This document shows positions 35,158-45,084 of a stretch of 64,000 nt of DNA, one piece after another (positions within the stretch are counted from its first letter, which is position 1; each line of letters starts with the position of its first letter). The DNA lies in contig CAWDJJ010000002.1 of assembly GCA_963802635.1 (NCBI GenBank), forward strand, positions 1,116,001-1,180,000, in the 5' to 3' direction. Under the pieces are notes generated by a model. That model was not told the DNA's origin and ran no database searches. It saw only the letters and a list, made by a program, of their open reading frames with translations. Source of the DNA: CAVTLG01 sp963802635. GTDB lineage: Bacteria > Chloroflexota > Ktedonobacteria > Ktedonobacterales > Ktedonobacteraceae. The position numbers were made by a program, and so were the translations under genes.

Positions 35158-36644
35158 TACTACAGTGGTAAATGTGGTAGAATAGGAAGAAAAAGAGAAG
35201 AGAGCCAAGAAACATGGAAGAAGCCTGGTCGGGATCATCGCCCGAAGAGCGATGGACGAGCCTGTTCAACGAGATGGGTGAACGCATCGACTTGTGTTTT
35301 GTCCGCTCGGAGACGCGAGAACGGATACGAGCATACCTGGGAGGATTACTGAGTTCCATCGAACGCAAGAACGGCTGGCAATTGGCAGAAGAGGCTGGGT
35401 TGCCAACGCCGTATGCGATGCAGTATCTGCTGAATCGGTCGATGTGGGACAGCGATGAAGTGCGAGACCGACTGCAAGCCTATGTGCGCGAGATGCTGGC
35501 CCATCCTGGTGGGATGTTGGTGATTGATGAAACCGGTTTTCTCAAGAAAGGAACAAAGTCGGTCGGGGTGCAGCGCCAGTACAGTGGGACGGCAGGACGC
35601 ATTGAAAACTGCCAGATTGGGGTCTTTTTAACCTATGAAAGCCAGGGAGACCATACGTTGGTAGATCGCGAGTTGTACCTGCCGTAATCCGTTGGACGCA
35701 AGACCCCCAGCGATGTTGAGCCGCCAATGTGCCAGAAGCGGTGGTCTTTGCGACCAAACCAGAACTGGCCGCACGCATGCTCTGGCGGACCTTAGATGCA
35801 GGACTTGGCGTCGCCTGGGTCACGGGTGATACGGTCTATGGAAGTCATCGTCCACTGCGCGAAGGGCTGGAGGCGCGCAAGCAGGCACACGCGTTGGCGG
35901 TCTCGTGTCAGGAACAGGTGAAGGTGCAGGGCGGGCAGAAGCGCGTGGATCACCTGGCAGATGGCGTGGCAAGAGACCAGTGGCACCGTCTTTCGGTCGG
36001 CCAGGGGAGCAAGGGACCACGTCTCTTTGATTGGACTCGCCTGGAACTGGCCCAACCAGAGCAAGAAGGCTGGCAGAACTGGCTGGTGATTCGACGGAGT
36101 CTGGTTGAAGGAGAAAAACCGGCGAAGCGGGCCTATGTGCTGGTCTTTGCTCCTGCTGGGACCACCCTTGCCCAGATGGCTACCGCCATTGGAACGCGTT
36201 GGACGGTGGAGCAATGTTTTGAAGAGAGCAAGGGAGAGGTCGGCTTGGATCACTATGAGGTCCGATCCTGGCAGGGATGGTACCGTCACATCACCTTATG
36301 CATGCTGGCTCATGCCTTTCTCGTCGTTTTGCGCACCCAGAGCCAGACGCTCACGCAAGAACTGGGAGCTGACGAGGAAAAAAAACGGTGGCATCCCTCC
36401 CCATCCCATACCCCATCTCAGAGCCTGAGCGCCTTCAAACGCCAGCGGGGGCTGACTTGCCCGTGATGGTCCCCCTCAGCCTCCCGGAAATCCGCCGACT
36501 CTTCTTTTTTCTGCTCGAGAAACCTCCCCTCTCTCGCCTCTTCCATCTCCAGTGGTCCTTGTTCCGCCGCACCCATCAGGCCATCGCTCGTCGCTGTCAC
36601 TACCTACGCCGTCTTGCTGCTTGCACATAATTACCACTGTAGTA
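35158..36644 (+). mobile_element. IS701-family element inserted in the nucleotidyltransferase gene
   Basis: 1487 bases bounded by a 14-bp inverted repeat TACTACAGTGGTAA (35158-35171 and 36631-36644). CTAG precedes it and TTAG follows, matching the YTAR-type target of IS701. Removing it joins SDIDL and VRILHET of the host gene. Confidence 0.85.
35214..36630 (+). pseudogene. IS701-family transposase, degenerate
   Basis: The first frame (ATG 35214) carries LVIDETGFLKKG and stops at 35687 just after ELYLP. The next frame restarts about 35697 with an in-frame TGA, then runs AANVPEAVVFATKPELAARM, VTGDTVYGS and WTVEQCFEESKGEVGLDHYEVRSW. A third frame gives the basic tail HQAIARRCHYLRRLAACT. At least three lesions, so the element cannot transpose by itself. 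It supplies the N-terminus missing from the copy at base 2. Confidence 0.85.
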
Positions 36645-36801
36645 TTAGATCGATATCGCTATAAGGAGGCATAGCGTCACCATGTGCATAACTTCCATGC
36701 AAGATAATCGCTGTTACCGTCCCATCATCCAGTTCTGAAGTGAGTTGAGAAAGAAACTCACTGGACAAGAAGGAAGAGGAGGATAGTCTCGTGTTCTCCA
36801 T
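36645..36801 (-). pseudogene. Nucleotidyltransferase-fold protein, N-terminal part
   Basis: The ATG at 36801 follows AAAGG. The reading MENTRLSSSSFLSSEFL ... AIILHGSYAHGDAMPPYSDIDL shows the NTase signature GS(x)GD...SDIDL with both catalytic Asp. The frame is broken by the IS701 element at SDIDL. It starts 37 bases after the FAD oxidoreductase stop, so the two were probably co-transcribed. Substrate class unknown. Confidence 0.7.
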
Positions 36802-36838
36802 ACTTGTCAACCTTTGTGAAATGATAGATGAACAACAG

Positions 36839-38008
36839 CTATGTGGTCCATTTTTTCAGCGTGGGGCGATCCAGTCGGTAAGGTTTGAGTGCTAATGGCA
36901 ACGTTCCGTTCACTACCGCTTCAGCCAGGAGTTGTCCAAAGCGCAAGCCAAAGGGCATGCCATGACCGGAAAAGCCACATATGATCAGTACACGCGGCAT
37001 TGTTGGCAGGCAATCAACGATAGGATGGCTATCGGTCGTATAATCGAGCAACCCGGCCCAGCGCTGGACGACATGTAATGGTGCAAGAGTAGGAAAGAGC
37101 CGTGGCAAGACGGCCTCAATGGCGCTCTGCACAACTGGCAAAGGGGTCATGTCCCACACCCCCATGTCTTCACCAGGAGCGATGGTGTTACATCCACCAA
37201 TCAGGATCGTACCATCAGGGGTTTGCTGGAAATATTCACCAGCCGTGATGTCGGCTGAAATGCCATGAGAGAACACAGGGGGAACGGGAGCATACGCCAG
37301 CATCTGTTCACGCCCTGGGACAATGAGATCAGCCAGTTCTGGCAACAGCTTGCCCATCCACGCATTGGTGGCAACGACCACCGTTGCCGCACGAATCATT
37401 CCTCTTGAGGTATGGAGCTGAAGTTGCTGCCCATCGGGAACCAGTGCCTGGACTGCTGCTTGATAGGCTCGTGCTCCCCGACGCAGTGCGGCCTGCGCTA
37501 GCCCTCGGACAAAGCGAGCGGAATGGACCAATCCTTGTCCTGGCTTGAAACGTCCACCTCGAATCTCTGAAGAAAGCTTCGTTTTGATCAGAGCCTGGAC
37601 GGCCTTGCGATCAAGGAAATCGGCAGGAAAACCGTCCGCCTGAAATGCGGCTACTTCCGCACGCAACTGTTCCTCTTGAGCAGTGGTGAGCGCAAGCCGG
37701 ATGTTGCCTGGCTCACGATAGCTGCACTCGATGGCCTCTTCCTCTAGCACCTGGCGTAAGAGCTGTTGATTGGTCAACGTGTCCGTCAAGACGGCATAGG
37801 CAGCCTCGTGTCCCAAGTGTGCAATTGCATCAGCGTAGCCTCCCGCAGGCCCAGCAACAACAAAGCCGCCATTGCGTCCCGTTGCCCCCCAGCCAATAGC
37901 CTCTCGTTCAAGCAAAGCCACAGAAACACCTTCACGCGCGAGCCAGTAGCTGGTCGCGGTTCCCATCAGACCGCCGCCGATGACCGCCACATCGACCGAG
38001 CGTGGCAC
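36839..38008 (-). CDS. FAD-dependent oxidoreductase (DAO/glycine oxidase family)
   Basis: 389 residues from GTG 38008. The dinucleotide-binding motif VAVIGGGLMGTATSYWLAREG is at residues 7-27, then GATGRNGGFV, a central substrate domain, and the C-terminal DAO signature RWAGLLDYTTDSHPIVDCLP ... GFSGHGMPFGLRFGQLLAE. The frame stays open and sensible upstream (SYWQQTAPTVQLSIDV) to about 38095 without an ATG. Relatives often have such an extension, so the real start may be upstream or mutated. It oxidises an amine or amino acid, substrate unknown. Confidence 0.85.
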   Translation of the reverse strand: MPRSVDVAVIGGGLMGTATSYWLAREGVSVALLEREAIGWGATGRNGGFVVAGPAGGYADAIAHLGHEAAYAVLTDTLTNQQLLRQVLEEEAIECSYREPGNIRLALTTAQEEQLRAEVAAFQADGFPADFLDRKAVQALIKTKLSSEIRGGRFKPGQGLVHSARFVRGLAQAALRRGARAYQAAVQALVPDGQQLQLHTSRGMIRAATVVVATNAWMGKLLPELADLIVPGREQMLAYAPVPPVFSHGISADITAGEYFQQTPDGTILIGGCNTIAPGEDMGVWDMTPLPVVQSAIEAVLPRLFPTLAPLHVVQRWAGLLDYTTDSHPIVDCLPTMPRVLIICGFSGHGMPFGLRFGQLLAEAVVNGTLPLALKPYRLDRPTLKKWTT

Positions 38009-38370
38009 GTCGATGGAAAGCTGGACAGTAGGTGCTGTTTGTTGCCAATAGGAAACCGAGTCAGAAGTCGTGTTGTCTCTCTTTCAGAGCGTTGAGCAGC
38101 CATTACCGAGGAAATGTCGGTGAAACGATTCCCTTCCACTGCTGCCCATGTTAATCGCCGCGCGACCGATAGGTGTCGCGGGTGCATCTGGCTTGAGCAG
38201 CGAGGCCGCTGACACGGTTGTCATCTTGATTACTGCGATTATATCATACACGCTCAACGTAAGATGGCTGAAGCACCTGCATGTGTCTTCTTGAGAAGAC
38301 ACATAGCTCTGGAAGTGCATGGATGATTCGATGTAGATAAATGGAGAGAGCTTGTGGCAACCCTTGCTGA

Positions 38371-38545
38371 GCATGGTCGCATCAAATGGCAAAATTCCTA
38401 GCTGCTGAGACGCAGCAATATCAGATGCGAGATCATCACCGATCACCCATGCTTCCAGATCTGGAATATGAAGTTGATTCAGCGCCTCAAGGAAGATTTT
38501 CTGATTCGGCTTCGCTACCCCAAACTCCTCAAAGAAATGACTCTT
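38371..38545 (-). pseudogene. HAD-superfamily hydrolase remnant
   Basis: The minus strand reads SHFFEEFGVAKPNQKIFLEAL, then LEAWVIGDDLASDIAASQQLG, the motif III/IV end of a HAD phosphatase (GVAKP, IGDD--DI-GA). About 57 residues remain with no N-terminal DxD motif. Confidence 0.65.
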
Positions 38546-38967
38546 TCAAGGAGAGATTGCATCACATATTGCTACCATAACCTCATTCATATTTACATCG
38601 CCAAAAATCCTGATGGCAACATGCTTTAGCGCCTGTCACATCGGACAGACGAGATCTAACGATCTTGCTCTTCCTCATACACCCAGGCACGGAGAATTGC
38701 CTACGCGGTGCTAAAGCCTTGCGTCAGCACGAGTAGGAGTACTCTGTGTAAAAAAGGTTCATGAATGGAGTTTGGTAGGAGTCACAGCAGCTTTTTGATG
38801 AAAGTAGCAGGAGTTAAGTAGGAGAGCAGCTTGCTACTATTAATACTGGTACATAGTGATGCAAGCCGCTTTCAGCAGGCTTGATCGCTCGCCGCACGAT
38901 AGAGCTATTTACACACAAGAAGACAGAGGCAGCAAAGAGAACACAATGAACTAGAAGGAAAATAGAT
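38546..38967. other. Gene-free stretch
   Basis: About 420 bases with no supported ORF. There are small imperfect inverted repeats (GTAGCAG/TTGCTAC near 38800-38840; CAAGCC/GGCTTG near 38860). Nothing assignable. Confidence 0.35.
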
Positions 38968-39447
38968 ATGCTGAGTCGAACAGCCAATTCCGTGCAAAAG
39001 GGACAGAAATCAATTCTTGTAATAGAGAACAATGCTGTCATTCAAGAGATGCTTAAATATTGCCTTACCCTTTCTAACTACCGTTGTTCAATGGTTGATG
39101 TGATGCGCATTACGTCCCTCACGTGGGTAGAGAACAGTGCCTATCCATTACTAGACGCAATCACCCTCGATGCCGATATTTACTCAAAGGATTTTCAACA
39201 TCCTTTGGACTTCATGCATGCATTTTGTGCACGATGGCAAAGCACTTTCATATCTATCAAAATGCCACCGCTTCTCCTTCTCACGACCCAATCCGTGCTC
39301 AGCGAAAAACTACAACGAGATGGGTATACGGTCGTAATGAAGCCATTTAAACTTCCTGTTTTTCTCGATGGGTTAGAAACAGCGATGGGGCGAGAATGGG
39401 AAGGAGGAACCATCAAGGTCGAAATCATTGAGCCTGCATTTGCATAA
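38968..39447 (+). CDS. Receiver-like (CheY-fold) single-domain protein, divergent
   Basis: 159 residues. QKSILVIENNAVIQEMLKYCL resembles receiver strand 1 and helix 1, but the acidic pair is reduced to Glu-Asn; LLDAITLDADIY supplies a candidate phosphoacceptor Asp; VVMKPFKLPVFLDGL holds the Lys-Pro motif. No output domain. It may be a degenerate signalling partner. Moderate certainty of fold only. Confidence 0.6.
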   Translation: MLSRTANSVQKGQKSILVIENNAVIQEMLKYCLTLSNYRCSMVDVMRITSLTWVENSAYPLLDAITLDADIYSKDFQHPLDFMHAFCARWQSTFISIKMPPLLLLTTQSVLSEKLQRDGYTVVMKPFKLPVFLDGLETAMGREWEGGTIKVEIIEPAFA

Positions 39448-39603
39448 GTTGAGCTGAAAACCGCCGATCCTGTATGGCCTGCTGTATCGATGAGGTATCC
39501 AACCAGCCCACTATCTCCTCATTGATACGATTACCATTCAGGCCAGGTTCATAAAACAGCGCGACTAATAAGCGATGAGGGCAAGAAGCTCTATGGAGGA
39601 TGA

Positions 39604-39867
39604 ATGATGCTTGAAGCAGGCAAACAACGCAGTGAAGTTGCACGCATACTCGCGCAAATTAGCGCAGAATACGAATCTGCACAACAGGGCTTAACAGGGC
39701 TCTCCTTGGGGTCGTCACAGCATGAGTTTATTACTGCCCGGATGGAAAACATGGGCCAGCTCCATGCGGAGTTACGTGACCTGGTTGGCGATGCAGCCAT
39801 TGCCATGATTGCAGTTCAACTGGATGGGGGACATGACACAGCTCCGCTAGCACAGCCAGGCCCATAG
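39604..39867 (+). CDS. Small uncharacterised protein
   Basis: 87 residues, helical (EVARILAQISAEYESAQQGLTGL). It starts with MM next to GGAGGATGA. No family recognised. First of six small ORFs on the same strand. Confidence 0.5.
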   Translation: MMLEAGKQRSEVARILAQISAEYESAQQGLTGLSLGSSQHEFITARMENMGQLHAELRDLVGDAAIAMIAVQLDGGHDTAPLAQPGP

Positions 39868-39963
39868 ACGCGGATTTCACTCGCCTGATTGAAGAGCGGC
39901 AACAAGAGCATCATTGGTATTTCATCCGAATAGCGTAGAGACGATACGGAGAGGAAGGGGGAG

Positions 39964-40296
39964 ATGGAGGAAAACACGTCACATCCATCAGTTTTTTCGG
40001 AAGCAGATCACAGAAGGAAAAAGCATGAGAGAAGAATATCTGACTCCAAGCAGACTTCTCACGGCACGAGCCAGGAAAGCATGCGGGAGGAGATTACGGA
40101 AGCTGACCCTCTAGCGGAGGCGCGCAAAAGAGGGGGAGACGCTTGTTTGGAGAAATATGGAACCGAACACTATAGGGTACTGGGGAAAAAAGGTGGTGCT
40201 ACAACCAAGCAACGTCACGACTCAGAGTATTACCGGCGCATTGGGGCATTGGGAAGAGAAGCGAGGCGTAGAAAAAAGTTAGAACGTCAAGTGTAG
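39964..40296 (+). CDS. Small KGG-like basic protein
   Basis: 110 residues. The C-terminal half, EKYGTEHYRVLGKKGGATTKQRHDSEYYRRIGALGREARRRKK in parts, has two imperfect repeats reminiscent of stress-induced KGG proteins. The N-terminus is very polar. SD GAGGAAGGGGG precedes ATG 39964. May bind nucleic acid (inference). Confidence 0.5.
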   Translation: MEENTSHPSVFSEADHRRKKHERRISDSKQTSHGTSQESMREEITEADPLAEARKRGGDACLEKYGTEHYRVLGKKGGATTKQRHDSEYYRRIGALGREARRRKKLERQV

Positions 40297-40533
40297 AACG
40301 ACTGGCACGTACACTCTTGAAGAGAGAAGAGGAAAAAAACAGAATTCTGTTCAAGAACAGAATTTGGCATGAGACAACGCTGAATACAAGCGAAGATTTG
40401 AAAATTTTTATACATAAAAGGAATAGTAATCGCAATGGTATCACCATTACTCCTTCAAGTCAAAATATTACCAGCCAACCAGCGCGACTGCGAAACGGAT
40501 ACATGTACTGATGGTGCTGGTAGAGAGCAGACC

Positions 40534-40830
40534 ATGCTCTTACAGGAGAAAAGACAAGAGTTTGATATGGCTGTTGACGAGGCATTGGATGGCCTCTCTG
40601 GAGTGCAACAGATCCTCAGTATGCTCAAAGTAGAGTGTTTTTCCGTACCGACAGGCGACATCGCACCAGCAGCGAAGCTGAAAGTCCAACGGGCTTCCCA
40701 TCACTGCAATAGACTTATCGCAGAGATACAAGATCTCTTACAACCACTTTCTCATGATTTAGAGGTACTCAATCTACGGGCAACACGCTCTTCAGAAGTG
40801 ATCGCATCGAGCAAGAAGAGGAAAGGATAA
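40534..40830 (+). CDS. Small uncharacterised helical protein
   Basis: 98 residues, beginning MLLQEKRQEFDMAVDEAL. Amphipathic helices; two Cys. No family recognised. The start at 40534 is chosen over 40435 because the upstream residues are low-complexity and lack an RBS. Confidence 0.4.
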   Translation: MLLQEKRQEFDMAVDEALDGLSGVQQILSMLKVECFSVPTGDIAPAAKLKVQRASHHCNRLIAEIQDLLQPLSHDLEVLNLRATRSSEVIASSKKRKG

Positions 40831-40835
40831 CGCCG

Positions 40836-41201
40836 ATGCAAGGAGCATTGCACAGATCGTCCTCATCAACTGATTGCTCTCTCGTAAAAGGACCTCATCA
40901 TGAGGGCCAGTGCCTTGCTCCTATCGTCTTGGCCGCGCTTCCTGACGAAGCCTCACAGGGCGTGACACTTGACGAAGTAAAACGCATGTTCAATCGCCTT
41001 GAAGGGCGCATCGGAAAGCAGATCAAGGGGCAGCTCTGCCGCCATCCAACCGTGTTGCAAGGAGTCATCCAGCAGCTACAGGCAGATGGTCTCGTAGCAG
41101 GTACCCAGCCCCCAAATACATGGAATGAGGTATGCCGTTTTTGGCGTGTCTCTTTTTTCAAGAGGGAGAAACATCACAGGGAGCACTATCCAGGTCGATA
41201 G
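40836..41201 (+). CDS. Small protein with winged-helix-like segment
   Basis: 121 residues. TLDEVKRMFNRLEGRIGKQIKGQL followed by TVLQGVIQQLQADGLVAG has the helix-turn-helix-wing spacing. The frame starts 6 bases after the previous stop with GGATAACGCC upstream. DNA binding is inferred from pattern only. Confidence 0.4.
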   Translation: MQGALHRSSSSTDCSLVKGPHHEGQCLAPIVLAALPDEASQGVTLDEVKRMFNRLEGRIGKQIKGQLCRHPTVLQGVIQQLQADGLVAGTQPPNTWNEVCRFWRVSFFKREKHHREHYPGR

Positions 41202-41331
41202 AAGGACCAGGGGGAGCATGCTCTCCTTGTCAGTGGACACGCGCCCAATCGTCCTTCTGTCTCGGCAATATGGAATAGCGAAGCTCAAAAGATGTGTGGA
41301 AAAACGGCGGATAGTGAGAGGAGGGAGCGCA

Positions 41332-41697
41332 ATGCATCAGCTTCCAGAGGAGCCAATTATTCCATTAAATCAGGGCAGCCTTCGCGCCATCGATAGCGCC
41401 ATCATCGGGCATCTCGCTACGCTCAAGGCGAGAAGGCCTGCGCCATCGACTGCCATCCAAAAGTTCCAGACCATCCGTCTGAAGCTGGCACCATTCCTTA
41501 GACCCGATGGATTCCCAGAAGGAACCGTCCTCCCACTGTCACAGAATGAATTTCAGCTTATTGAAGAGGCAATCAGGGGATTTAAAGGAAAGATCCGCCA
41601 CACGATACCACCTTCAAGCAAGCGAGATGCAACGCTCCAAGAGTTGGAAAGGCTGCATCAATATATCCTGTACTCCCTTATTCAAGGCATGCCTTGA
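41332..41697 (+). CDS. Small uncharacterised protein
   Basis: 121 residues from ATG 41332, set by GAGAGGAGGGAG. Helical, with charged C-terminus (RDATLQELERLHQYILYSL). No family recognised. The longer frame from 41125 lacks an RBS. Confidence 0.5.
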   Translation: MHQLPEEPIIPLNQGSLRAIDSAIIGHLATLKARRPAPSTAIQKFQTIRLKLAPFLRPDGFPEGTVLPLSQNEFQLIEEAIRGFKGKIRHTIPPSSKRDATLQELERLHQYILYSLIQGMP

Positions 41698-41768
41698 GCT
41701 ACGCCATGATGGAAGCGGAGAGATCGGGATACAGGTCAGAGCAAAAAAGCAAAAGAAAGGAACACTCA

Positions 41769-42203
41769 ATGTGCGCGGTAATCCAACACGATAGTGTTAG
41801 TCTTCGTCAACCAAGCGTTACGAGCACATTCCGGTGCTTGAATACTATCGTTGATACGCTTCGCAAGATAGATCCCAGCGAAGTTTCCAGAGGAACGTTA
41901 CAGTGTCTTCAGTCCAATGTTCTTTATGTGATGGCTTCTATGAGGTATTCATCATTGTGGTCTGCCGAATTTAAAGAGACTATTCTCTCATATTTGGAGC
42001 AGGGGCAAAAACATCTACAGGAAATCACGCAATTCGATGCGAGAAGAAAGGAATATTCTTATTTCCTTGAACAATGTACCAGCGCACTCATAAACGCTGT
42101 TAAGTGGTGGAGATCCCTGAGCTTGGCGTATTCTATCCCACTCATGCTAGAAGAGCAGGCTCAAGTTCCCTATCATTTGAAGAAAAGAAGAAAAATGATA
42201 TGA
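41769..42203 (+). CDS. Small uncharacterised protein
   Basis: 144 residues from ATG 41769 (AAAGGAAC upstream). Helical throughout (FKETILSYLEQGQKHLQEITQF) with a basic end KKRRKMI. Three Cys. No family recognised. Followed at once by a 28-bp perfect palindrome. Confidence 0.45.
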   Translation: MCAVIQHDSVSLRQPSVTSTFRCLNTIVDTLRKIDPSEVSRGTLQCLQSNVLYVMASMRYSSLWSAEFKETILSYLEQGQKHLQEITQFDARRKEYSYFLEQCTSALINAVKWWRSLSLAYSIPLMLEEQAQVPYHLKKRRKMI

Positions 42204-42206
42204 ATA

Positions 42207-42234
42207 ATGCAATATTTTAATTAAAATATTGCAT
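42207..42234. repeat. 28-bp perfect AT-rich palindrome
   Basis: Half-site ATGCAATATTTTAA at 42207-42220 is followed directly by its complement. It begins 4 bases after a stop codon and lies 72 bases before the next start. It may be a terminator, a dimeric repressor site or a structural site. With no loop it is better suited to protein binding than to hairpin termination. Confidence 0.6.
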
Positions 42235-42306
42235 GTTTAAAAATAGAAGGAAAATAGAAAAAATGACATGATGATTGATAAACAAAATAAAGGAGGTGGG
42301 AAGGAT

Positions 42307-42741
42307 ATGAATGATCAGAAGAAGCGGAATATGAGGTGGTATGCAGGCCGTGGTGGGCACTTCTACGACTGGTATGGGCGTTGGTCGGGTCGGATGGAGG
42401 ATGGAACAGAGATCGAAGTTATGCCCTCTGTGTACGCCGAGCAATTTACTGCATGCCTAGAGCGTATCGGCATGCGGCGTACAAGCTGGTTTGAGATCAT
42501 GAGCAAAGCTGATAACGAGTGGCAGGAGTGCTGCTGTAGCGGGATCAAGCGGACCACATGGTCTGAAATCATGCGCAAGGCCGACAACGAGTGGGAAGCG
42601 TATTGCCGTGTTATGGACGCGTTCGCAGCGGATCATCAGCAATGGCTCAACTATCGCGGATTTGGCGTCTTCATCGAACGGCCTGCAGGAGCTAAAGAGA
42701 GGAAATTAACGGTGCCTCTGCTTATAGAGGAACTACCATAA
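42307..42741 (+). CDS. Small uncharacterised protein with an internal duplication
   Basis: 144 residues from ATG 42307, with AAAGGAGG ten bases upstream. RTSWFEIMSKADNEWQE and RTTWSEIMRKADNEWEA form a tandem repeat of 27-residue spacing. Rich in Trp and Tyr. No family recognised. Confidence 0.55.
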   Translation: MNDQKKRNMRWYAGRGGHFYDWYGRWSGRMEDGTEIEVMPSVYAEQFTACLERIGMRRTSWFEIMSKADNEWQECCCSGIKRTTWSEIMRKADNEWEAYCRVMDAFAADHQQWLNYRGFGVFIERPAGAKERKLTVPLLIEELP

Positions 42742-42934
42742 TACGTCCTTTGAAAAGATAAAAGGAGAGCTGAATGGCATCTTATCTGTCTGATCATCTC
42801 GAATGAGAAAAGCCAGGAGTACCAAAGATGGAAACTACAGAATAAGCGCATCGGGTCCGCCAACCACCCTTGGATGAGTGAAGAGGCTCAACAACAGCTT
42901 CGCCTCCATCAGCAAATAAAAGTCAGGTGCTCTG

Positions 42935-44421
42935 AGGTAGACTTTATCCAATCGGTAGACAAAAAACGAAAGGCAGAGTAAGCTTTTCTCAAAATTCTTA
43001 ACAAAGGGAAAAAAGAAAAATGCTGACGCTGCCAAAAGGATTATACACGTGTTGCGCCATTTTGAGGCGGTTTTTAGCGAACGCGTGTGGGAATGGGCCA
43101 AGGTGCTCCTGATCGGAGCGATCCTGGCTCCTGGAGAGCGAACAGTAACAGCCATCTTGAGAGTGATGGGATGCTCGGACGAAAAGCAATTTCAGAACTA
43201 TCACCGAGTGCTCAATCGCGCCACCTGGTCGAGTCGAGAACTGAGCCGTGTGTTGCTGCTGTTGCTTGTTCGCCTGTTTGTTGCAGGAAACGAGCCAGTG
43301 CTTCTGGGCATTGATGAGACCATTGAACGTCGCCGGGGAAAGAATATTGCAGCACGAGGAGTCTATCGTGATCCAGTTCGGTCGAGCAAGGAGTTTTTTG
43401 TGAAAACGAATGGGTTGCGCTGGATCTCGATGATGTTGCTGACGAGGGTCTCGTGGGCACAACGGATGTGGGCCTTGCCTTTTTTGACGGTTCTGGCTCC
43501 CTCGGAGCGCTATCATCAGGAGCGCAAGATGCGGCACAAAACCATCACGGATTGGGCGTGGCAGATGCTCCTGCAAGTTGCTCGCTGGTTGCCTGGTCGC
43601 GCAACTGGTGGTCGTGGGAGATGGGACGTATGCGGTGTTGGACTTCTTGCTGAAAATCAGCCGCCGCTTGCCCTGTGTGAGTGCAGTGACACGATTGCGT
43701 TTGGATGCCTGTTTGTACGAGCCTCCCCCAGCAGTACGAGAAGCAGGAAAACGAGGCCTCAATCCGCTGAAAGGCAAAAAGCAACCCAAGCTGGCGGCTC
43801 GCCTCACCGATCCCACAACGCAGTGGCAGAAACACACGCTGTCCTGGTATGGGGGAACGACGCGTGAGATGGAAATTGCCACTGGCACGGCTCTCTGGTA
43901 TCAATCCCCCATTCCTCCGGTGGCGATCCGCTGGGTGCTCATTCGCGACCCCCAAGGCCAATACGAGCCCATGGCCTTGCTCTGCACCGATCAAGAGGCA
44001 GAGGCGGTCCAGATTGTGGAGTGGTTTGTCCTGCGCTGGGCAGTAGAGGTCACCTTTCACGAGGTACGTACACATCTGGGCGTGGAGACGCAACGCCAAT
44101 GGTCGGATCTGGCGATCCTGCGTACCACTCCCGCCTTGTTGGCGCTCTTTTCGCTGGTCACCATTTTTGCTCAGCAGTTGTTGGGTGAACATCCCTTTCC
44201 CATTCGTCAGGCTGCCTGGTATCACAAAGCCTTGCCCACCTTTTCCGATACGCTCGCTTTCGTTCGTCAGCATCTCTGGCCCTCCACCTTTTTTTTGGTG
44301 TCGTCCTCAGATGCCGACACCGTTCAAATTCCGCGAGCCCTTTTCGACCGCTTTGTGGATACGCTCGCTTTTGCTGCTTGATGCGTACACATTGCCTAAA
44401 AAATTTGGATAAAGTCTACCT
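42935..44421 (+). mobile_element. DDE transposon with 17-bp inverted repeats
   Basis: AGGTAGACTTTATCCAA at 42935-42951 is repeated inverted at 44405-44421, giving a 1487-base element with one transposase gene. No clear target duplication. Confidence 0.8.
43049..44381 (+). pseudogene. DDE transposase (IS4/IS701-like superfamily), frameshifted
   Basis: The first frame carries GAILAPGERTVTAILRVMG and LLGIDETIERRRGK (first Asp). Near 43600 one inserted G shifts the frame; the next reads LVVVGDGTYAVLDFL (second Asp) and RWAVEVTFHEVRTHLGVETQRQW (Glu) to the stop at 44381. The N-terminus may also be shifted: MLTLPKGLYT at 43020 joins the GTG frame only after a one-base change. Repaired length about 450 residues. 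Confidence 0.75.
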
Positions 44422-44499
44422 GAGTGAGAGCGTAATAAAAGTGGAGAGAGGATGAGTCTATTGATAAGAACATACCTCAGCGGATAGGGGAGTATAAAC

Positions 44500-45084
44500 A
44501 TGGCGTTAATAAATATGGGTCGGAGAGAAATCAACTGCAAGATCGTCTATTATGGAATTGGCTTGTGCGGCAAAACGACCAATCTGCACTACATTCACCA
44601 AGCCGTGAGGCCACAAGATGTTGGTGATATGGTCTCTATCGATACGGAGACTGAGCGAACACTGTATTTCGACCTGCTCCCACTTGAATTGGGAAAGGTG
44701 AACGGATTTCAGATCCGCTTTCAACTCTATACGGTACCAGGACAGATCCTGTATCAGCAGACGCGTATATCAGTTCTCAAGGGCGCAGACTGCATAATCT
44801 TTGTTGCAAATTCGCAAGCGAGTAAACTGCAGGAAAACATCGAGAGTTTGAACGAGCTGCAAGAGCAACTCCGCCAGATGAACAAAGATGTGTCTACATT
44901 CCCTCTGGTCATGCAATGGAACAAACGCGATCTCCAGGATGTGCTCCCTGTATCTGTGCTGGAAAAATACCTCAATCCTTTCCGGGTTCCCGGCTATGAG
45001 GCGGTAGCCGTTATGGGCAGAGGAGTCATTGAGTGCCTAAAAGTAGGAATTAACTCGACGCTACGAAAATTGGAATCGCTCTAA
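44500..45084 (+). CDS. MglA-like small Ras-type GTPase
   Basis: 194 residues. P-loop YYGIGLCGKTTNLHYIH, a switch region with FQLYTVPGQILYQQTR, and the base-specificity motif QWNKRDL are those of MglA (polarity GTPase of gliding bacteria), including TVPGQ in place of the usual DTAGQ. No MglB (GAP) gene is adjacent. SD GGGGAG upstream. Likely acts in cell polarity or signalling. Confidence 0.85.
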   Translation: MALINMGRREINCKIVYYGIGLCGKTTNLHYIHQAVRPQDVGDMVSIDTETERTLYFDLLPLELGKVNGFQIRFQLYTVPGQILYQQTRISVLKGADCIIFVANSQASKLQENIESLNELQEQLRQMNKDVSTFPLVMQWNKRDLQDVLPVSVLEKYLNPFRVPGYEAVAVMGRGVIECLKVGINSTLRKLESL

